Source: Motiliproteus sp036960175 (lineage in GTDB: Bacteria; Pseudomonadota; Gammaproteobacteria; Pseudomonadales; Balneatricaceae). From it: 64,000 nt of DNA. The notes beneath the pieces were generated by a model, which saw only the letters and a list, made by a program, of their open reading frames with translations, did not search any database and had not been told where the DNA came from. Every line of letters starts with the position of its first letter. The first letter of the stretch is position 1. The position numbers were made by a program, and so were the translations under genes. Of the stretch, positions 7,031-15,837 are shown one piece after another. The stretch lies in assembly GCA_036960175.1 (NCBI GenBank), contig JBALWH010000009.1, positions 56,029-120,028 of the forward strand, read 5' to 3'.

Positions 7031-7711
7031 CTAAAGATCAGCCGCGATTAATGCTTTAAGTTCCAACAGGTCAGTCACCACTTTATCAGGTGAGACACCC
7101 CATGGATCGAACACTGCCTGAGGGGAGCGCTTTACCCAAATAGCCTTCAACCCTGCCACTTTGGCACCGATAACATCAAACGGATTACTGGAAATGAGGG
7201 ATATATTTTCGGGATTGCGATCAAGGCTTGTACAAAGATGGGCATAAACCTCCGGATCCGGTTTAAAACTAGAAACCGCATCGACGCTAACGACCTGGTC
7301 CAATTCTGGCAAAATACCTGCGTAACGTAGCAGCTCAGTGACCATCGTCCGATTACCATTACTGAACGCAACGACAGGCATCTGCTGTGCCTTAAACCAT
7401 TGCAGAGCGGGTATCACATCCTGATAGGGATCCATCTGCTGGTAGGCCGATAGCAGACGCTCTATCTGCTCTTCGCTCAACGAAACCCCAAGAACCTGCT
7501 GAGCATATTCCAGCGCCTGACGCGTACAAACCGAAAAGTCCTGATAATATTTCATCAGTCCTCTTCTAAAGCTGTACTCGAGCTGCTTTTCCCTCCATAG
7601 CTGAGACATTGCGGCTGATTTTTCGCCGACGATTTCCTCTAGTAATCGGGACATCTGTAACGGGTCTACCAAAGTTCCATATACATCAAAGGCAAGTGCT
7701 TGCTGATTCAT
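7031..7711 (-). CDS. Haloacid dehalogenase type II (HAD superfamily)
   Basis: This 226-residue HAD hydrolase has nucleophile D9 in AFDVYGTLVDP, motif II in VVAFSNGNR and the type II signature SSNPFDVIGAKVAGLKAIWVKR with VDAVSSFKPDPEVY before it. Type II haloacid dehalogenases remove halide from L-2-haloacids such as 2-chloropropionate, giving the D-hydroxyacid. F in SNPFD replaces the commonly seen N/HxWD pattern, so the substrate may differ. It heads the leftward set with an AhpD-like gene and a DUF547 gene. The upstream 90 bases are A/T-rich and likely hold the promoter. Confidence 0.85.
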   Translation of the reverse strand: MNQQALAFDVYGTLVDPLQMSRLLEEIVGEKSAAMSQLWREKQLEYSFRRGLMKYYQDFSVCTRQALEYAQQVLGVSLSEEQIERLLSAYQQMDPYQDVIPALQWFKAQQMPVVAFSNGNRTMVTELLRYAGILPELDQVVSVDAVSSFKPDPEVYAHLCTSLDRNPENISLISSNPFDVIGAKVAGLKAIWVKRSPQAVFDPWGVSPDKVVTDLLELKALIAADL

Positions 7712-7800
7712 AATTTTTCTTTCTAGTTATAGTTATACGAATAGTAATAGAGCGAATAAATTTACTTATGTTACAGATACTAAGCGCCAATCATGAAAAT

Positions 7801-7835
7801 AAAAAGAGCAGCATTATTTAATGCTGCCCTTTTTA
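7801..7835 (-). terminator. Rho-independent terminator of the chemoreceptor gene
   Basis: A stem of eight base pairs (7808-7815 with 7820-7827, GCAGCATT/AATGCTGC) and a four-base loop are flanked by an A run on the left and a T run on the right. It can therefore work in both directions. On the minus strand it follows the chemoreceptor stop by about 45 bases. Confidence 0.8.
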
Positions 7836-7881
7836 TGTTGAGAAGAATCAACTGTGACAGAATTGATCGAGACTAAGGTCT

Positions 7882-9516
7882 TTAATGAACCTTAAACTGG
7901 GACATCAGCCGGTTAATATCATCGGCTAATTGGTGGAGCTCATGACCAGAATCCGCTACCTGCTTGGCCACCTCGGTGGTTTCTCCAAAGGCATCATTAA
8001 TGTTGCTGACGTTCTTACTAATCATGTCGACAGTGGCGCTTTGCTGTTCCGTGGCAGATGCGATCTGCGTATTCATATCCGCAACTTTCAGAATATCCTG
8101 AGTGATTGCGGTTAACGTTTCACCCGCCAAGTTAGACTTAGCGACACTGACTTCAGCCTGCTCCCGCCCAGAACGAATCACAGTTACTGCACTGTTAGCA
8201 CCGGCCTGCAACTGCTCTATCATCGACTGAATTTCTTGTGTTGACTCCTGGGTCCGCTGCGCCAATGTACGAACTTCATCGGCAACCACAGCGAAACCTC
8301 TACCCTGCTCACCGGCTCGGGCGGCCTCAATCGCAGCGTTGAGGGCTAGCAAGTTAGTTTGATCTGCAATAGAGCGGATAACATCCAGTATGCCCGCTAT
8401 ATTGTGCACATCGGTCTCAAGGGTCTGTATGCTTTCTGTGGCTTTATCTACAGATAAGGCCAAATCTCCGATGGCAGTTACACTTTGTTCAACAACTTTC
8501 TGCCCCTCAATCGCCTGCTCTCGCACAGCATGAACAGAATGAGCCGCCTCAGCCGCATTAGCCGCAACTTCCTGTACAGTCGCACTCATCTGATGAACAG
8601 CTGCCGCTACCTGATGGGTTTCCTCCTGATGAGCCCCCAAGGTTGATGTGGTTCTATCCGTTACCTTAGCCATAGTTTCAGCAGAACCCACCAGCTGATC
8701 ACTATAGCTATGTACCTGCAGCATGGCATTGTGGACTTTCTCAACAAAAGCGTTAAAAGCTGCTGCTAAACGACCAAGTTCGTCCTGACTATTAATCGGC
8801 ATCCGTACTGTCAGGTCACCTCCTCCTTGGGAAATATCATCCATGGCTTCAGTTGTCAGCTCCAAGGGGACAGTTATACTGCGACAGATCAGTACCGAAA
8901 GAACCCCCAGTACGACAACAATCACAGCCAGAAAGCCTAAACGTTTGACCAAAATATCTTGAAATTCTTCATTAACATCATTGATGTAAACCCCGCTACC
9001 TACCATCCAACCCCAGGGAGCATAACCTTTCAGATAAGACAGCTTCGGCAATTCTTCTGTACCACCGCCAGGCGCCGTCCAGAAGTAGTCAACAAAGCCT
9101 TCTCCATCCTTCTTAACTACATCGACAAAAGCCATATAGAGCTTTTTGCCTTTCTTATCGACGATAGCACTGGCATCTTTACCATCAAGCGCCGGTTTGA
9201 TTGGGTGCATAATCACCCTCGGTTCCATGTTGTTCAACCAAAAGTACTGCTTACCGTCATAACGCATTTCTCGAACTACATTTTTGGCTTGCGCTTTTGC
9301 TTCTTCCTGGGTCATCTCTCCTTTTTTTGCGCGTGCATCGAAACCCATTAATACCGCATGAGCCGTACTAACCACGCCCAGTAATCGATCTTTCTTAGTG
9401 TCGAGCAGCTCCGTCTTCATCTGAAAAGTTTCAAACAGATAGGCGCAGGCAAAAATGGTTATCGACAGAATCGATAACATCCAAATACGTTTAGCGATAG
9501 ATATTTTAGAGAGCAT
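7882..9516 (-). CDS. Methyl-accepting chemotaxis protein with sCache-type sensor
   Basis: This 544-residue receptor has a first membrane helix at about 11-30, then a periplasmic sCache domain (GKQYFWLNNMEPRVIMHPI, with GWMVGSGVYINDVN near its end). A second helix follows at about 190-210, then HAMP at 211-265 and a cytoplasmic signalling hairpin. The highly conserved tip reads ADQTNLLALNAAIEAARAGE followed by GRGFAVVADEVRTLAQRT. It should bind a small ligand outside and control CheA. No NWETF-type CheR-docking tail is present. It stands alone, with AAGGG five bases before the ATG and a terminator behind. The ligand is unknown; sCache_2 receptors often sense organic acids. Confidence 0.95.
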   Translation of the reverse strand: MLSKISIAKRIWMLSILSITIFACAYLFETFQMKTELLDTKKDRLLGVVSTAHAVLMGFDARAKKGEMTQEEAKAQAKNVVREMRYDGKQYFWLNNMEPRVIMHPIKPALDGKDASAIVDKKGKKLYMAFVDVVKKDGEGFVDYFWTAPGGGTEELPKLSYLKGYAPWGWMVGSGVYINDVNEEFQDILVKRLGFLAVIVVVLGVLSVLICRSITVPLELTTEAMDDISQGGGDLTVRMPINSQDELGRLAAAFNAFVEKVHNAMLQVHSYSDQLVGSAETMAKVTDRTTSTLGAHQEETHQVAAAVHQMSATVQEVAANAAEAAHSVHAVREQAIEGQKVVEQSVTAIGDLALSVDKATESIQTLETDVHNIAGILDVIRSIADQTNLLALNAAIEAARAGEQGRGFAVVADEVRTLAQRTQESTQEIQSMIEQLQAGANSAVTVIRSGREQAEVSVAKSNLAGETLTAITQDILKVADMNTQIASATEQQSATVDMISKNVSNINDAFGETTEVAKQVADSGHELHQLADDINRLMSQFKVH

Positions 9517-10009
9517 AAAAAACCCTTATAAAAAACTTAATACTAAGTGTTTGTTGCTCGCCAGTTGGCGTCGGATTATAGTAAGGCAGTATAGAAGATC
9601 CATCTCAAGACGCTCCAGGCGACTCAACGTGGATAGCCATGACTATGGCTCCACCCCTGAATATTAGACTAAATTACGAAAAATATAAGACCTCGGAGGC
9701 ATTATAGTGTTGCGCTTGCTGAGGGCTTTCCACTTACATTGACTTTTATAATAACGAGGGTGATCTACGACCCTAAACTCTAGACTTTTTTAGTCATAAG
9801 TGAGCAGGGGATTCAGATAAGAAGCACGACACTTTGGATTGAAGGTGAGAGGTGGTCTAAAAAGACAAATACCAAATAAAAATATTGAATATCAGAAACT
9901 TAACAGCGAAGGGCATTCTGTGAGTTAAACGTTGCAGGCAACAAAAAAATAAACCTTATTAAATCGGCAAATACCATTGCTGTTATTAGATAATACGGTG
10001 TTCAATTCC
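9517..10009. other. 493-base intergenic region
   Basis: This lies between the start of the chemoreceptor gene and the end of the cysteine-rich protein gene, both leftward. It should hold the chemoreceptor promoter, but no convincing sigma-70 or sigma-28 pair was found. A six-base-pair hairpin AGCCAT-GACT-ATGGCT is at about 9635-9655. A TTGACTTTTATAAT string at about 9739 has promoter-like words too close together to form one promoter. No open frame with a start signal was found. Confidence 0.5.
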
Positions 10010-10432
10010 TCAGGTGAAGAAGCGCTGTAACTGTTCGCTAGTCAGCAATTGACTGGGTTCTCCTCTCATCACCTTAAGAATTTCAGATTTGGCCATTTTC
10101 CTTGGCATACCGCCCTCAGTGAGAATTCCCAGCAGATGTTCAAACAGGTCGCGGCGCTTTAACGCCATAGGGTTGCATGACCGGCGATCTTCGCAGACCG
10201 CGCACAATGACTGCCCACAATTACACTGACGAACCATTTCGACATCAGCGCTGCCCTGCTCGTCTCGTGACTTAAGTCCGGTGTCACTATCAACGGGATT
10301 TGTCAGCTCAACAAATTGTTCGATATTCTCATAAACTGCCCCACAACCATCGCATTCTTTTGGAAAGCCATGTTCGATCAGGGCCTTCAGGCCTTCAAAT
10401 AATTCACTGAATTTTTCTTTAGCTTCAGGCAT
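10010..10432 (-). CDS. Uncharacterised cysteine-rich, probably zinc-binding protein
   Basis: The 140 residues hold a CxxC near residue 27 (CDGCG) and a second cluster, CNCGQSLCAVCEDRRSC, at about 90-106, spaced like a zinc ribbon or knuckle. The N-terminus is helical and charged. The C-terminus (PRKMAKSEILKVMRGEP, then LTSEQLQRFF) also looks helical. I recognise no named family. A GAGGAG precedes the ATG closely. It follows metZ on the same strand after a hairpin, so it may be expressed from its own promoter or by read-through. It could be a regulator or a metal-dependent adaptor. Confidence 0.6.
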   Translation of the reverse strand: MPEAKEKFSELFEGLKALIEHGFPKECDGCGAVYENIEQFVELTNPVDSDTGLKSRDEQGSADVEMVRQCNCGQSLCAVCEDRRSCNPMALKRRDLFEHLLGILTEGGMPRKMAKSEILKVMRGEPSQLLTSEQLQRFFT

Positions 10433-10495
10433 TCATTGCTCCTCATGCTTTGGCACAATTACAACAAACATAGCCGAAAATTCCGACTATTACAC

Positions 10496-10530
10496 CCCCT
10501 GAAAAACATTCTCACAGTCTTTTTCAGGGG
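10496..10530 (-). terminator. Stem-loop between metZ and the downstream cysteine-rich gene
   Basis: A perfect 11-base inverted repeat, CCCCTGAAAAA and TTTTTCAGGGG, encloses 13 bases. It begins 15 bases after the metZ stop. The U residues are within the stem rather than after it, so it may be a weak terminator, a processing site or a bidirectional element. Confidence 0.5.
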
Positions 10531-10545
10531 CTTACTGATTCTCAA

Positions 10546-11763
10546 TCAGATCGCAGCCAAGCCTCGGCTCAGGTCATCCTTAAGGTCTTTGACACTCTCC
10601 AGCCCCACAGATACTCGGATCAAATTATCACGAATTCCCGCTGTATCTCGCTCCTGAGGACTCAGCCTGCCATGGGTTGTTGTGCCTGGGTGGGTGATTG
10701 TAGTCTTCACGTCACCGAGATTTCCAGTAATGGAAATCAGCCGCGTTGCATCAATAAAGCGCCATGCGGCGTCTTTTCCACCTCTGACCTCAAAAGACAA
10801 CACAGCACCAAAGGCCGACTGTTGTTTTGTTGCTAGCTGGTGCTGGGGATGAGTATCTAGACCGGCGTAGTAAACTTTTTCTATGCCAGGCTGTTGTTGC
10901 AGCCAGGATGCCAGTTCGAAAGCTCGCTGACTTTGGGCCATCATTCTTATTTCTAAGGTTTCCAGACCTTTGATAAACACCCATGCATTGAACGGGCTAA
11001 GGGACGCACCACCAGTACGAACAAAGCCGAAAACCTCTTCCATCAGCTTGTCAGGTCCCACTACCACACCACCAATGCAACGCCCTTGACCATCGAGAAA
11101 CTTAGTAGCGGAATGGATAATAACGTCCGCTCCAAATTCCAACGGCCGCTGCAGTACCGGGGTACAAAAACAGTTGTCGACAGCCAGCCAACAACCATTG
11201 TTATGCGCCACTTCAGCAATGGCAGCAATATCTGCAATATCTGACAGAGGGTTTGAGGGGGTTTCTAAAAAAAACAATTTCGTCGACGGCTGCACAGCAT
11301 CCTGCCAAGCAGCCATATCTCCCGGATCAACAAACGTGGTGCTGATCCCCATCTTGGAGAAATATTTATCAAACAATGAGACGGTGGAACCAAAAACACT
11401 ACAGGAACAGACTATATGATCACCCTGTGTTAGCAGGCTCATTCCTAGCGCCAAGATAGCAGCCATTCCCGAAGAAGTGGCGACAGCTCTTTCTCCTCCT
11501 TCCATAGCCGCAATACGCTGCTCGAAAACTCTTACCGTAGGGTTAGTAAAGCGGGAATATATGTTGCCTTCTTCCTCACCACTAAAGCGGGCAGCCGCCT
11601 GAGCCGCACTATTAAACACAAAACTTGAGGTAGGGAAGATCGCCTCTGAATGCTCACCTTCGGCGGTGCGATGATGACCACTGCGAATAGCCAAGGTACT
11701 CAACTCAACCCCAGTCAGGTCCGAATCCAGACCTTTGCGAGGCTGGGAGTCAGGTGATTTCAT
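10546..11763 (-). CDS. metZ: O-succinylhomoserine sulfhydrylase
   Basis: This pyridoxal-phosphate enzyme of the Cys/Met metabolism family joins O-succinylhomoserine and sulfide to form homocysteine, bypassing cystathionine. The 405 residues show the N-terminal signature IYSRFTNPT, the cofactor region VDNCFCTP and the lysine motif HSATKFLDGQGRCIGG. ITGNLGDVKTTITHP near the end is typical of the family. AGGGA precedes the ATG by eight bases. It lies 11 bases after purF, so the two are likely one transcript, as in Pseudomonas. Distinction from metB or metY relies on this gene order and the internal motif. Confidence 0.92.
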   Translation of the reverse strand: MKSPDSQPRKGLDSDLTGVELSTLAIRSGHHRTAEGEHSEAIFPTSSFVFNSAAQAAARFSGEEEGNIYSRFTNPTVRVFEQRIAAMEGGERAVATSSGMAAILALGMSLLTQGDHIVCSCSVFGSTVSLFDKYFSKMGISTTFVDPGDMAAWQDAVQPSTKLFFLETPSNPLSDIADIAAIAEVAHNNGCWLAVDNCFCTPVLQRPLEFGADVIIHSATKFLDGQGRCIGGVVVGPDKLMEEVFGFVRTGGASLSPFNAWVFIKGLETLEIRMMAQSQRAFELASWLQQQPGIEKVYYAGLDTHPQHQLATKQQSAFGAVLSFEVRGGKDAAWRFIDATRLISITGNLGDVKTTITHPGTTTHGRLSPQERDTAGIRDNLIRVSVGLESVKDLKDDLSRGLAAI

Positions 11764-11774
11764 AAAAACTATCC

Positions 11775-13289
11775 CTACAGTTGGTTATGCATATCATTGG
11801 TGTCATTGCTATCGGTGGACTCAGTATCACGCATGGCTGCATCATTTCGCTGTGCCTCCAATGAATCGAGATACTTCTCATCAACATCTCCCGTTACATA
11901 ACGGCCATCAAACACGGAGCAGTCGAACACGTCGATATTGGAATCACCACCCTGGGTCGATTTGACCAGATCTTCTAAATCCTGATAAATGATCCAGTCA
12001 GCGCCAATCAGCTCACCCACTTCGTCATCTTCACGACCATGAGCGATCAACTCAGAGACCGACGGCATATCAATACCATAGACGTTGGGATAACGTACCG
12101 CAGGGGCCGCAGAAGCAAAGTAAACCTTACTAGCACCCATGTCTCTGGCCATCTCGACAATCTGCCGCGACGTTGTACCACGGACGATAGAGTCGTCAAC
12201 CAGCAGCACATTCTTACCTTTAAATTCCAGTTCAATCGGATTTAGCTTGAGACGCACAGTTTTCTCGCGAAGCTGCTGCCCAGGCATAATAAAGGTGCGC
12301 CCGATATAACGGTTTTTGACGAAACCGTCACGAAATTTAACTCCCAGCACATTCGCCATTTCCATCGCAGACGTACGACTGGTCTCGGGTATGGGTATCA
12401 CCACATCGATGTCATGCTGAGGATGATCACGCAGCACCTTCTGAGCCAGCAATTCGCCTTGTAGCAGGCGTGCTTTATACACAGAAATACCATCAATAAT
12501 TGAATCAGGACGAGCCAGATAAACGAATTCAAACAAACAGGGGTGTAGCGCTGTTTGTTCCGCGCATTGCCGGGTGAATACCTCACCGTCCTGGGTAATA
12601 TAGATGCCTTCCCCAGGTGCCAAGTCGCGGATCAGAGTAAAACCGCTGATATCCAGAGCTACGCTCTCTGACGCGACCATGTATTCCGTACCTAGATCAG
12701 TTTCGCGCTTCCCGTATACCACCGGGCGAATACCATTGGGGTCACGAAAGGCCATGATTCCGTAGCCGGTAATGACACCGATCACCGCATAACCTCCGCG
12801 GCAACGCTTATGTACCTGTTCGATGGCTGTAAAGATATCTTCAGCTTGAGGCTTAAGCTTATCAAGACGCTGCAGCTCGTGAGCAAATACGTTGAGCAGT
12901 ACTTCAGAATCAGAATTGGTATTGATATGACGCAAATCAGATTTGAAAATATCTTTTGCGAGATCTTTAACGTTGGTCAAATTACCGTTATGTGCCAGCG
13001 CAATGCCGTATGGAGAATTCACATAAAACGGCTGAGATTCAGCGGCACTGGAACTACCGGCGGTAGGATAACGCACATGACCGATGCCCATATTTCCACG
13101 CAATTGGCGCATATGGCGAGTGCGAAAAACCTCGCTGACCAGCCCATTGTCCTTGCGAAGGTGGAAGCGTCCGCCCTGACAGGTCACCATCCCCGCAGCG
13201 TCCTGGCCACGGTGTTGTAATACTGTCAAGCTGTCGAACAACATCTGATTGACATTGTGTTTGGCAACGATACCCACAATACCGCACAT
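11775..13289 (-). CDS. purF: Amidophosphoribosyltransferase
   Basis: It catalyses the first committed step of purine synthesis: PRPP and glutamine give phosphoribosylamine. The 504 residues start MCGIVGIV, so Cys2 becomes the N-terminal glutaminase nucleophile after Met removal. The phosphoribosyltransferase half carries the PRPP-binding loop VLLVDDSIVRGTTSRQIV. Length matches the E. coli enzyme (about 505). There is no long propeptide and no Fe-S cysteine set, so this is the E. coli-like type. cvpA lies immediately upstream, as in most gammaproteobacteria. Confidence 0.97.
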   Translation of the reverse strand: MCGIVGIVAKHNVNQMLFDSLTVLQHRGQDAAGMVTCQGGRFHLRKDNGLVSEVFRTRHMRQLRGNMGIGHVRYPTAGSSSAAESQPFYVNSPYGIALAHNGNLTNVKDLAKDIFKSDLRHINTNSDSEVLLNVFAHELQRLDKLKPQAEDIFTAIEQVHKRCRGGYAVIGVITGYGIMAFRDPNGIRPVVYGKRETDLGTEYMVASESVALDISGFTLIRDLAPGEGIYITQDGEVFTRQCAEQTALHPCLFEFVYLARPDSIIDGISVYKARLLQGELLAQKVLRDHPQHDIDVVIPIPETSRTSAMEMANVLGVKFRDGFVKNRYIGRTFIMPGQQLREKTVRLKLNPIELEFKGKNVLLVDDSIVRGTTSRQIVEMARDMGASKVYFASAAPAVRYPNVYGIDMPSVSELIAHGREDDEVGELIGADWIIYQDLEDLVKSTQGGDSNIDVFDCSVFDGRYVTGDVDEKYLDSLEAQRNDAAMRDTESTDSNDTNDMHNQL

Positions 13290-13402
13290 TCGGCGTACCT
13301 CATTTAGGACTCATTTTCGGTAATCTTCTATCATGGCACCGATGCCAGGAACAGACCTACCGAAATAAATTAGAATTCACAGGGAAATTATAGTGCCGAT
13401 CT

Positions 13403-13897
13403 TCATCCACCGATATTCATAATCAGATCAGATGCTTCACTGGCAATATTCTGTGTCCACTCTTCCATTACAGCAAAGTGCGGTATTAGCGTAGATTGCT
13501 GCCACCAACGATCTTGAATGACTGGAGTCATGCCTAGCAATGCGATCAAGACCACTACGATCAAGCCCCCACGAGCTATTCCGAACACCATTCCAAGAAC
13601 TCGATCAGTACCGCTAAGCCCGGTGGCTTTAATCAGCAGCCCGATCAGATTACTCAATAGTGCGCCAATAAATAAGGTGGCGATAAACAATATGGCAAAA
13701 GCGGCGACGACACGAGCTGAAGGCGTATCAATATACTCAGCCAGCAGCGTACTTAGGTTATCTGTAAATAAACGGGCAACCACAAACGCAACGACCCAGG
13801 TAACCAGTGAAAGCGCCTCTTTGACGAACCCTCGCTTTAGACTTATCAAGGATGATACGACGATGACAGCAATAATAACCCAATCTGCCCAGTTCAT
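13403..13897 (-). CDS. cvpA: CvpA family membrane protein
   Basis: The 164-residue inner-membrane protein has about four hydrophobic helices: near 3-20, 25-45, 64-85 and 100-120. The first opens with MNWADWVIIAVI, and SLKRGFVKEAL is the conserved CvpA loop. The protein was first named for colicin V production in E. coli, where it precedes purF. More recent work links it to envelope homeostasis. It lies between the SPOR gene and purF, the usual family context. Confidence 0.93.
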   Translation of the reverse strand: MNWADWVIIAVIVVSSLISLKRGFVKEALSLVTWVVAFVVARLFTDNLSTLLAEYIDTPSARVVAAFAILFIATLFIGALLSNLIGLLIKATGLSGTDRVLGMVFGIARGGLIVVVLIALLGMTPVIQDRWWQQSTLIPHFAVMEEWTQNIASEASDLIMNIGG

Positions 13898-13987
13898 TCT
13901 TCACTCTCTCGGGGAATTAAGGCGTGCATTCTATCAGAGCCTGCGGCATGTCCCAAGAACTCAAACACATGCTTGGAAGACAATGTA

Positions 13988-14563
13988 TCAACTCGTAGTG
14001 AAACGCAAAATCAAACCATCCAGTTTAAATTCTGTCTTCAACTGCAAGCGCAACTTATCAAGCTCGCTGCGTTGATTATCTGGTCCAACAAACACCTTGT
14101 TATGTTCGCCTTTACGTCTTAAGTAAGCCTTGTATCCTTTATCAATCAATGCCTTTCGAAGCTGACGGGCATTAGCAATATTCTTGAAGCTAGCCAGCTG
14201 AATTGTCCAGGCGACAGGAACACCCTGAACGTCAAGTACTGGTTTTTCCTGCTTTATCGATAGTTTCTGCTTTGTTACTTTAGAGCCCGCTTTTTTAGTC
14301 ACGGAAGTACTTTTAACAGCGTCTTTCACTAGCGCTGGTTTTACTGCCGTAGGACGGGGTATAGCAATGTCAGGTTGCTGCTCAATAGGTTTGTTTTTCG
14401 GAGAATAAGATTGCATCTGCGGCGCAGATGGTACCGTTGGGATGGTCGCCTCTAACTGACGCTCACGATAACCGCTGCCATCCAGGATCATCGGTAAAAA
14501 TATAACCGCCAGTGATAATAGTAATAGAAAACCCAGCAAGCGTTGTTTACGCTTTTGACTCAT
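13988..14563 (-). CDS. SPOR-domain protein (DedD-like)
   Basis: The 191-residue protein has one N-terminal membrane helix at about 8-27 (LLGFLLLLSLAVIFLPMIL) after a basic start. A Pro/Lys-rich periplasmic linker follows, then a SPOR domain at about 114-190 (VAWTIQLASFKNIANARQLR, then RSELDKLRLQLK). SPOR domains bind denuded peptidoglycan strands at the division septum. Position between folC and cvpA is that of dedD in E. coli and of PA3110 in Pseudomonas. Its ATG overlaps the folC stop as ATGA, so translation is coupled. Confidence 0.9.
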   Translation of the reverse strand: MSQKRKQRLLGFLLLLSLAVIFLPMILDGSGYRERQLEATIPTVPSAPQMQSYSPKNKPIEQQPDIAIPRPTAVKPALVKDAVKSTSVTKKAGSKVTKQKLSIKQEKPVLDVQGVPVAWTIQLASFKNIANARQLRKALIDKGYKAYLRRKGEHNKVFVGPDNQRSELDKLRLQLKTEFKLDGLILRFTTS

Positions 14564-15837
14564 TGGTGTTCATCTCCTAAATATTCAAGTACTTGGGCAA
14601 CAGTAACAAAGGAGCCTACGACCAAAATCTTGTCTCCCTTTGCTGAGTTCTTAAGCGCCTGATCAAAGGCGGCTACAACTGAATCAGCAGGATATATTAA
14701 ACCTGTGTTAACGCCCGCAACAGTCAACGCGAGCTGCAATGACAACCCATCCTGACCTCGAGCTACTTTGAGCGTCGCTGGATACCAATGGTTCACCCGT
14801 CTTTTCAATTGTTCCAGGGTACTGGCAATATCCTTATCCGCCAACATACCGATAACAGCATGAAAAGCCCCCTCAACGTTTGCTAATTGCTCTACCAAAT
14901 GAATAGCCGCATGGGGATTGTGAGCGACATCTAGGATAACTTCGCGACCATTAATAACGATGCGCTGGCATCGACCAGTCAAGGTTGCGGCCGCTATACC
15001 ATCTCGAATACTTTGATTATCGATATTCAGATTTAACAATTTCAGCGCTTGAATCGCTGTTGAGGCATTTTCAAAAGGCAGCGTGGGGTATGATATGTCA
15101 TCTATTACGACTAGCCCACCCGCATTATCCCGGCCTCGCCACTGCCAGCACTCCGCAGTTTTCTCGCCAGCAAACTGATCACCCCAATGATAAAGCTTCG
15201 CAGCGATGGTCTCGGCATGCTTTAGAACTGATCCTGGGATATTTTTCTCACCATAAAGAGCGGGACGGTCTGGCCTATAAACTCCGGCTTTTTCGAAGCC
15301 TATCTGTTCCCGGTCACTACCTAACCAGCTCTCATGGTCAATGGCCACCGTAGTGACAATAGCGATATCGGGATCAATTATATTGACGGCGTCGAGACGA
15401 CCACCAAGCCCGATTTCCAATAGCACCACATCAAGCTCAGCCCGTTTAAATAAAATCAGAGCCGCTAATGTCCCATATTCAAAGTATGTTAAGGCAACAG
15501 CAAGCGACTCACGCGCAATTTCAATACAGCAAAAAGCATCACACAGGGCTTTATCTTCAACCGGCCGACCATTGGTAACAATGCGTTCGTTATAGCGAAG
15601 AAAATGAGGGGAGGTATAACAACCAAAGCGATACCCGGCCTGGCTCAACACTTCTGCCATATAGGCAATGGTAGAACCTTTGCCGTTGGTACCAGCAACA
15701 GTCACTACCGGGCAGTTCAGAGAGGTTAATCCAAGAACCCGAGCAACTTTTTTGATGCGCTCGAGCCCGAGATCAATCTCCTGAGGATGACAAGCCTCTA
15801 TATAGGCCAGCCACTGGTCAAGATTCTTCGATGACAT
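14560..15837 (-). CDS. folC: Bifunctional folylpolyglutamate synthase / dihydrofolate synthase
   Basis: The enzyme adds glutamate to dihydropteroate and then to tetrahydrofolates. The Mur-ligase-type P-loop GTNGKGST is near residue 50 and GLGGRLDAVNIIDPDI is the central signature. The family usually begins near MSSKNLDQWLAYIEACHP, which points to ATG 15837 (425 residues). A TTG at 15855 with AGAGGAT six bases upstream is a real alternative and would add six residues. Either start overlaps the end of accD. The following SPOR gene overlaps by four bases. Confidence 0.94.
   Translation of the reverse strand: MSSKNLDQWLAYIEACHPQEIDLGLERIKKVARVLGLTSLNCPVVTVAGTNGKGSTIAYMAEVLSQAGYRFGCYTSPHFLRYNERIVTNGRPVEDKALCDAFCCIEIARESLAVALTYFEYGTLAALILFKRAELDVVLLEIGLGGRLDAVNIIDPDIAIVTTVAIDHESWLGSDREQIGFEKAGVYRPDRPALYGEKNIPGSVLKHAETIAAKLYHWGDQFAGEKTAECWQWRGRDNAGGLVVIDDISYPTLPFENASTAIQALKLLNLNIDNQSIRDGIAAATLTGRCQRIVINGREVILDVAHNPHAAIHLVEQLANVEGAFHAVIGMLADKDIASTLEQLKRRVNHWYPATLKVARGQDGLSLQLALTVAGVNTGLIYPADSVVAAFDQALKNSAKGDKILVVGSFVTVAQVLEYLGDEHQ

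Noticed and set aside
9735..9760. TTGACT with TATAAT before the chemoreceptor
   Set aside because: The two words are only two bases apart and on the strand opposite to the gene, so they cannot form its promoter.
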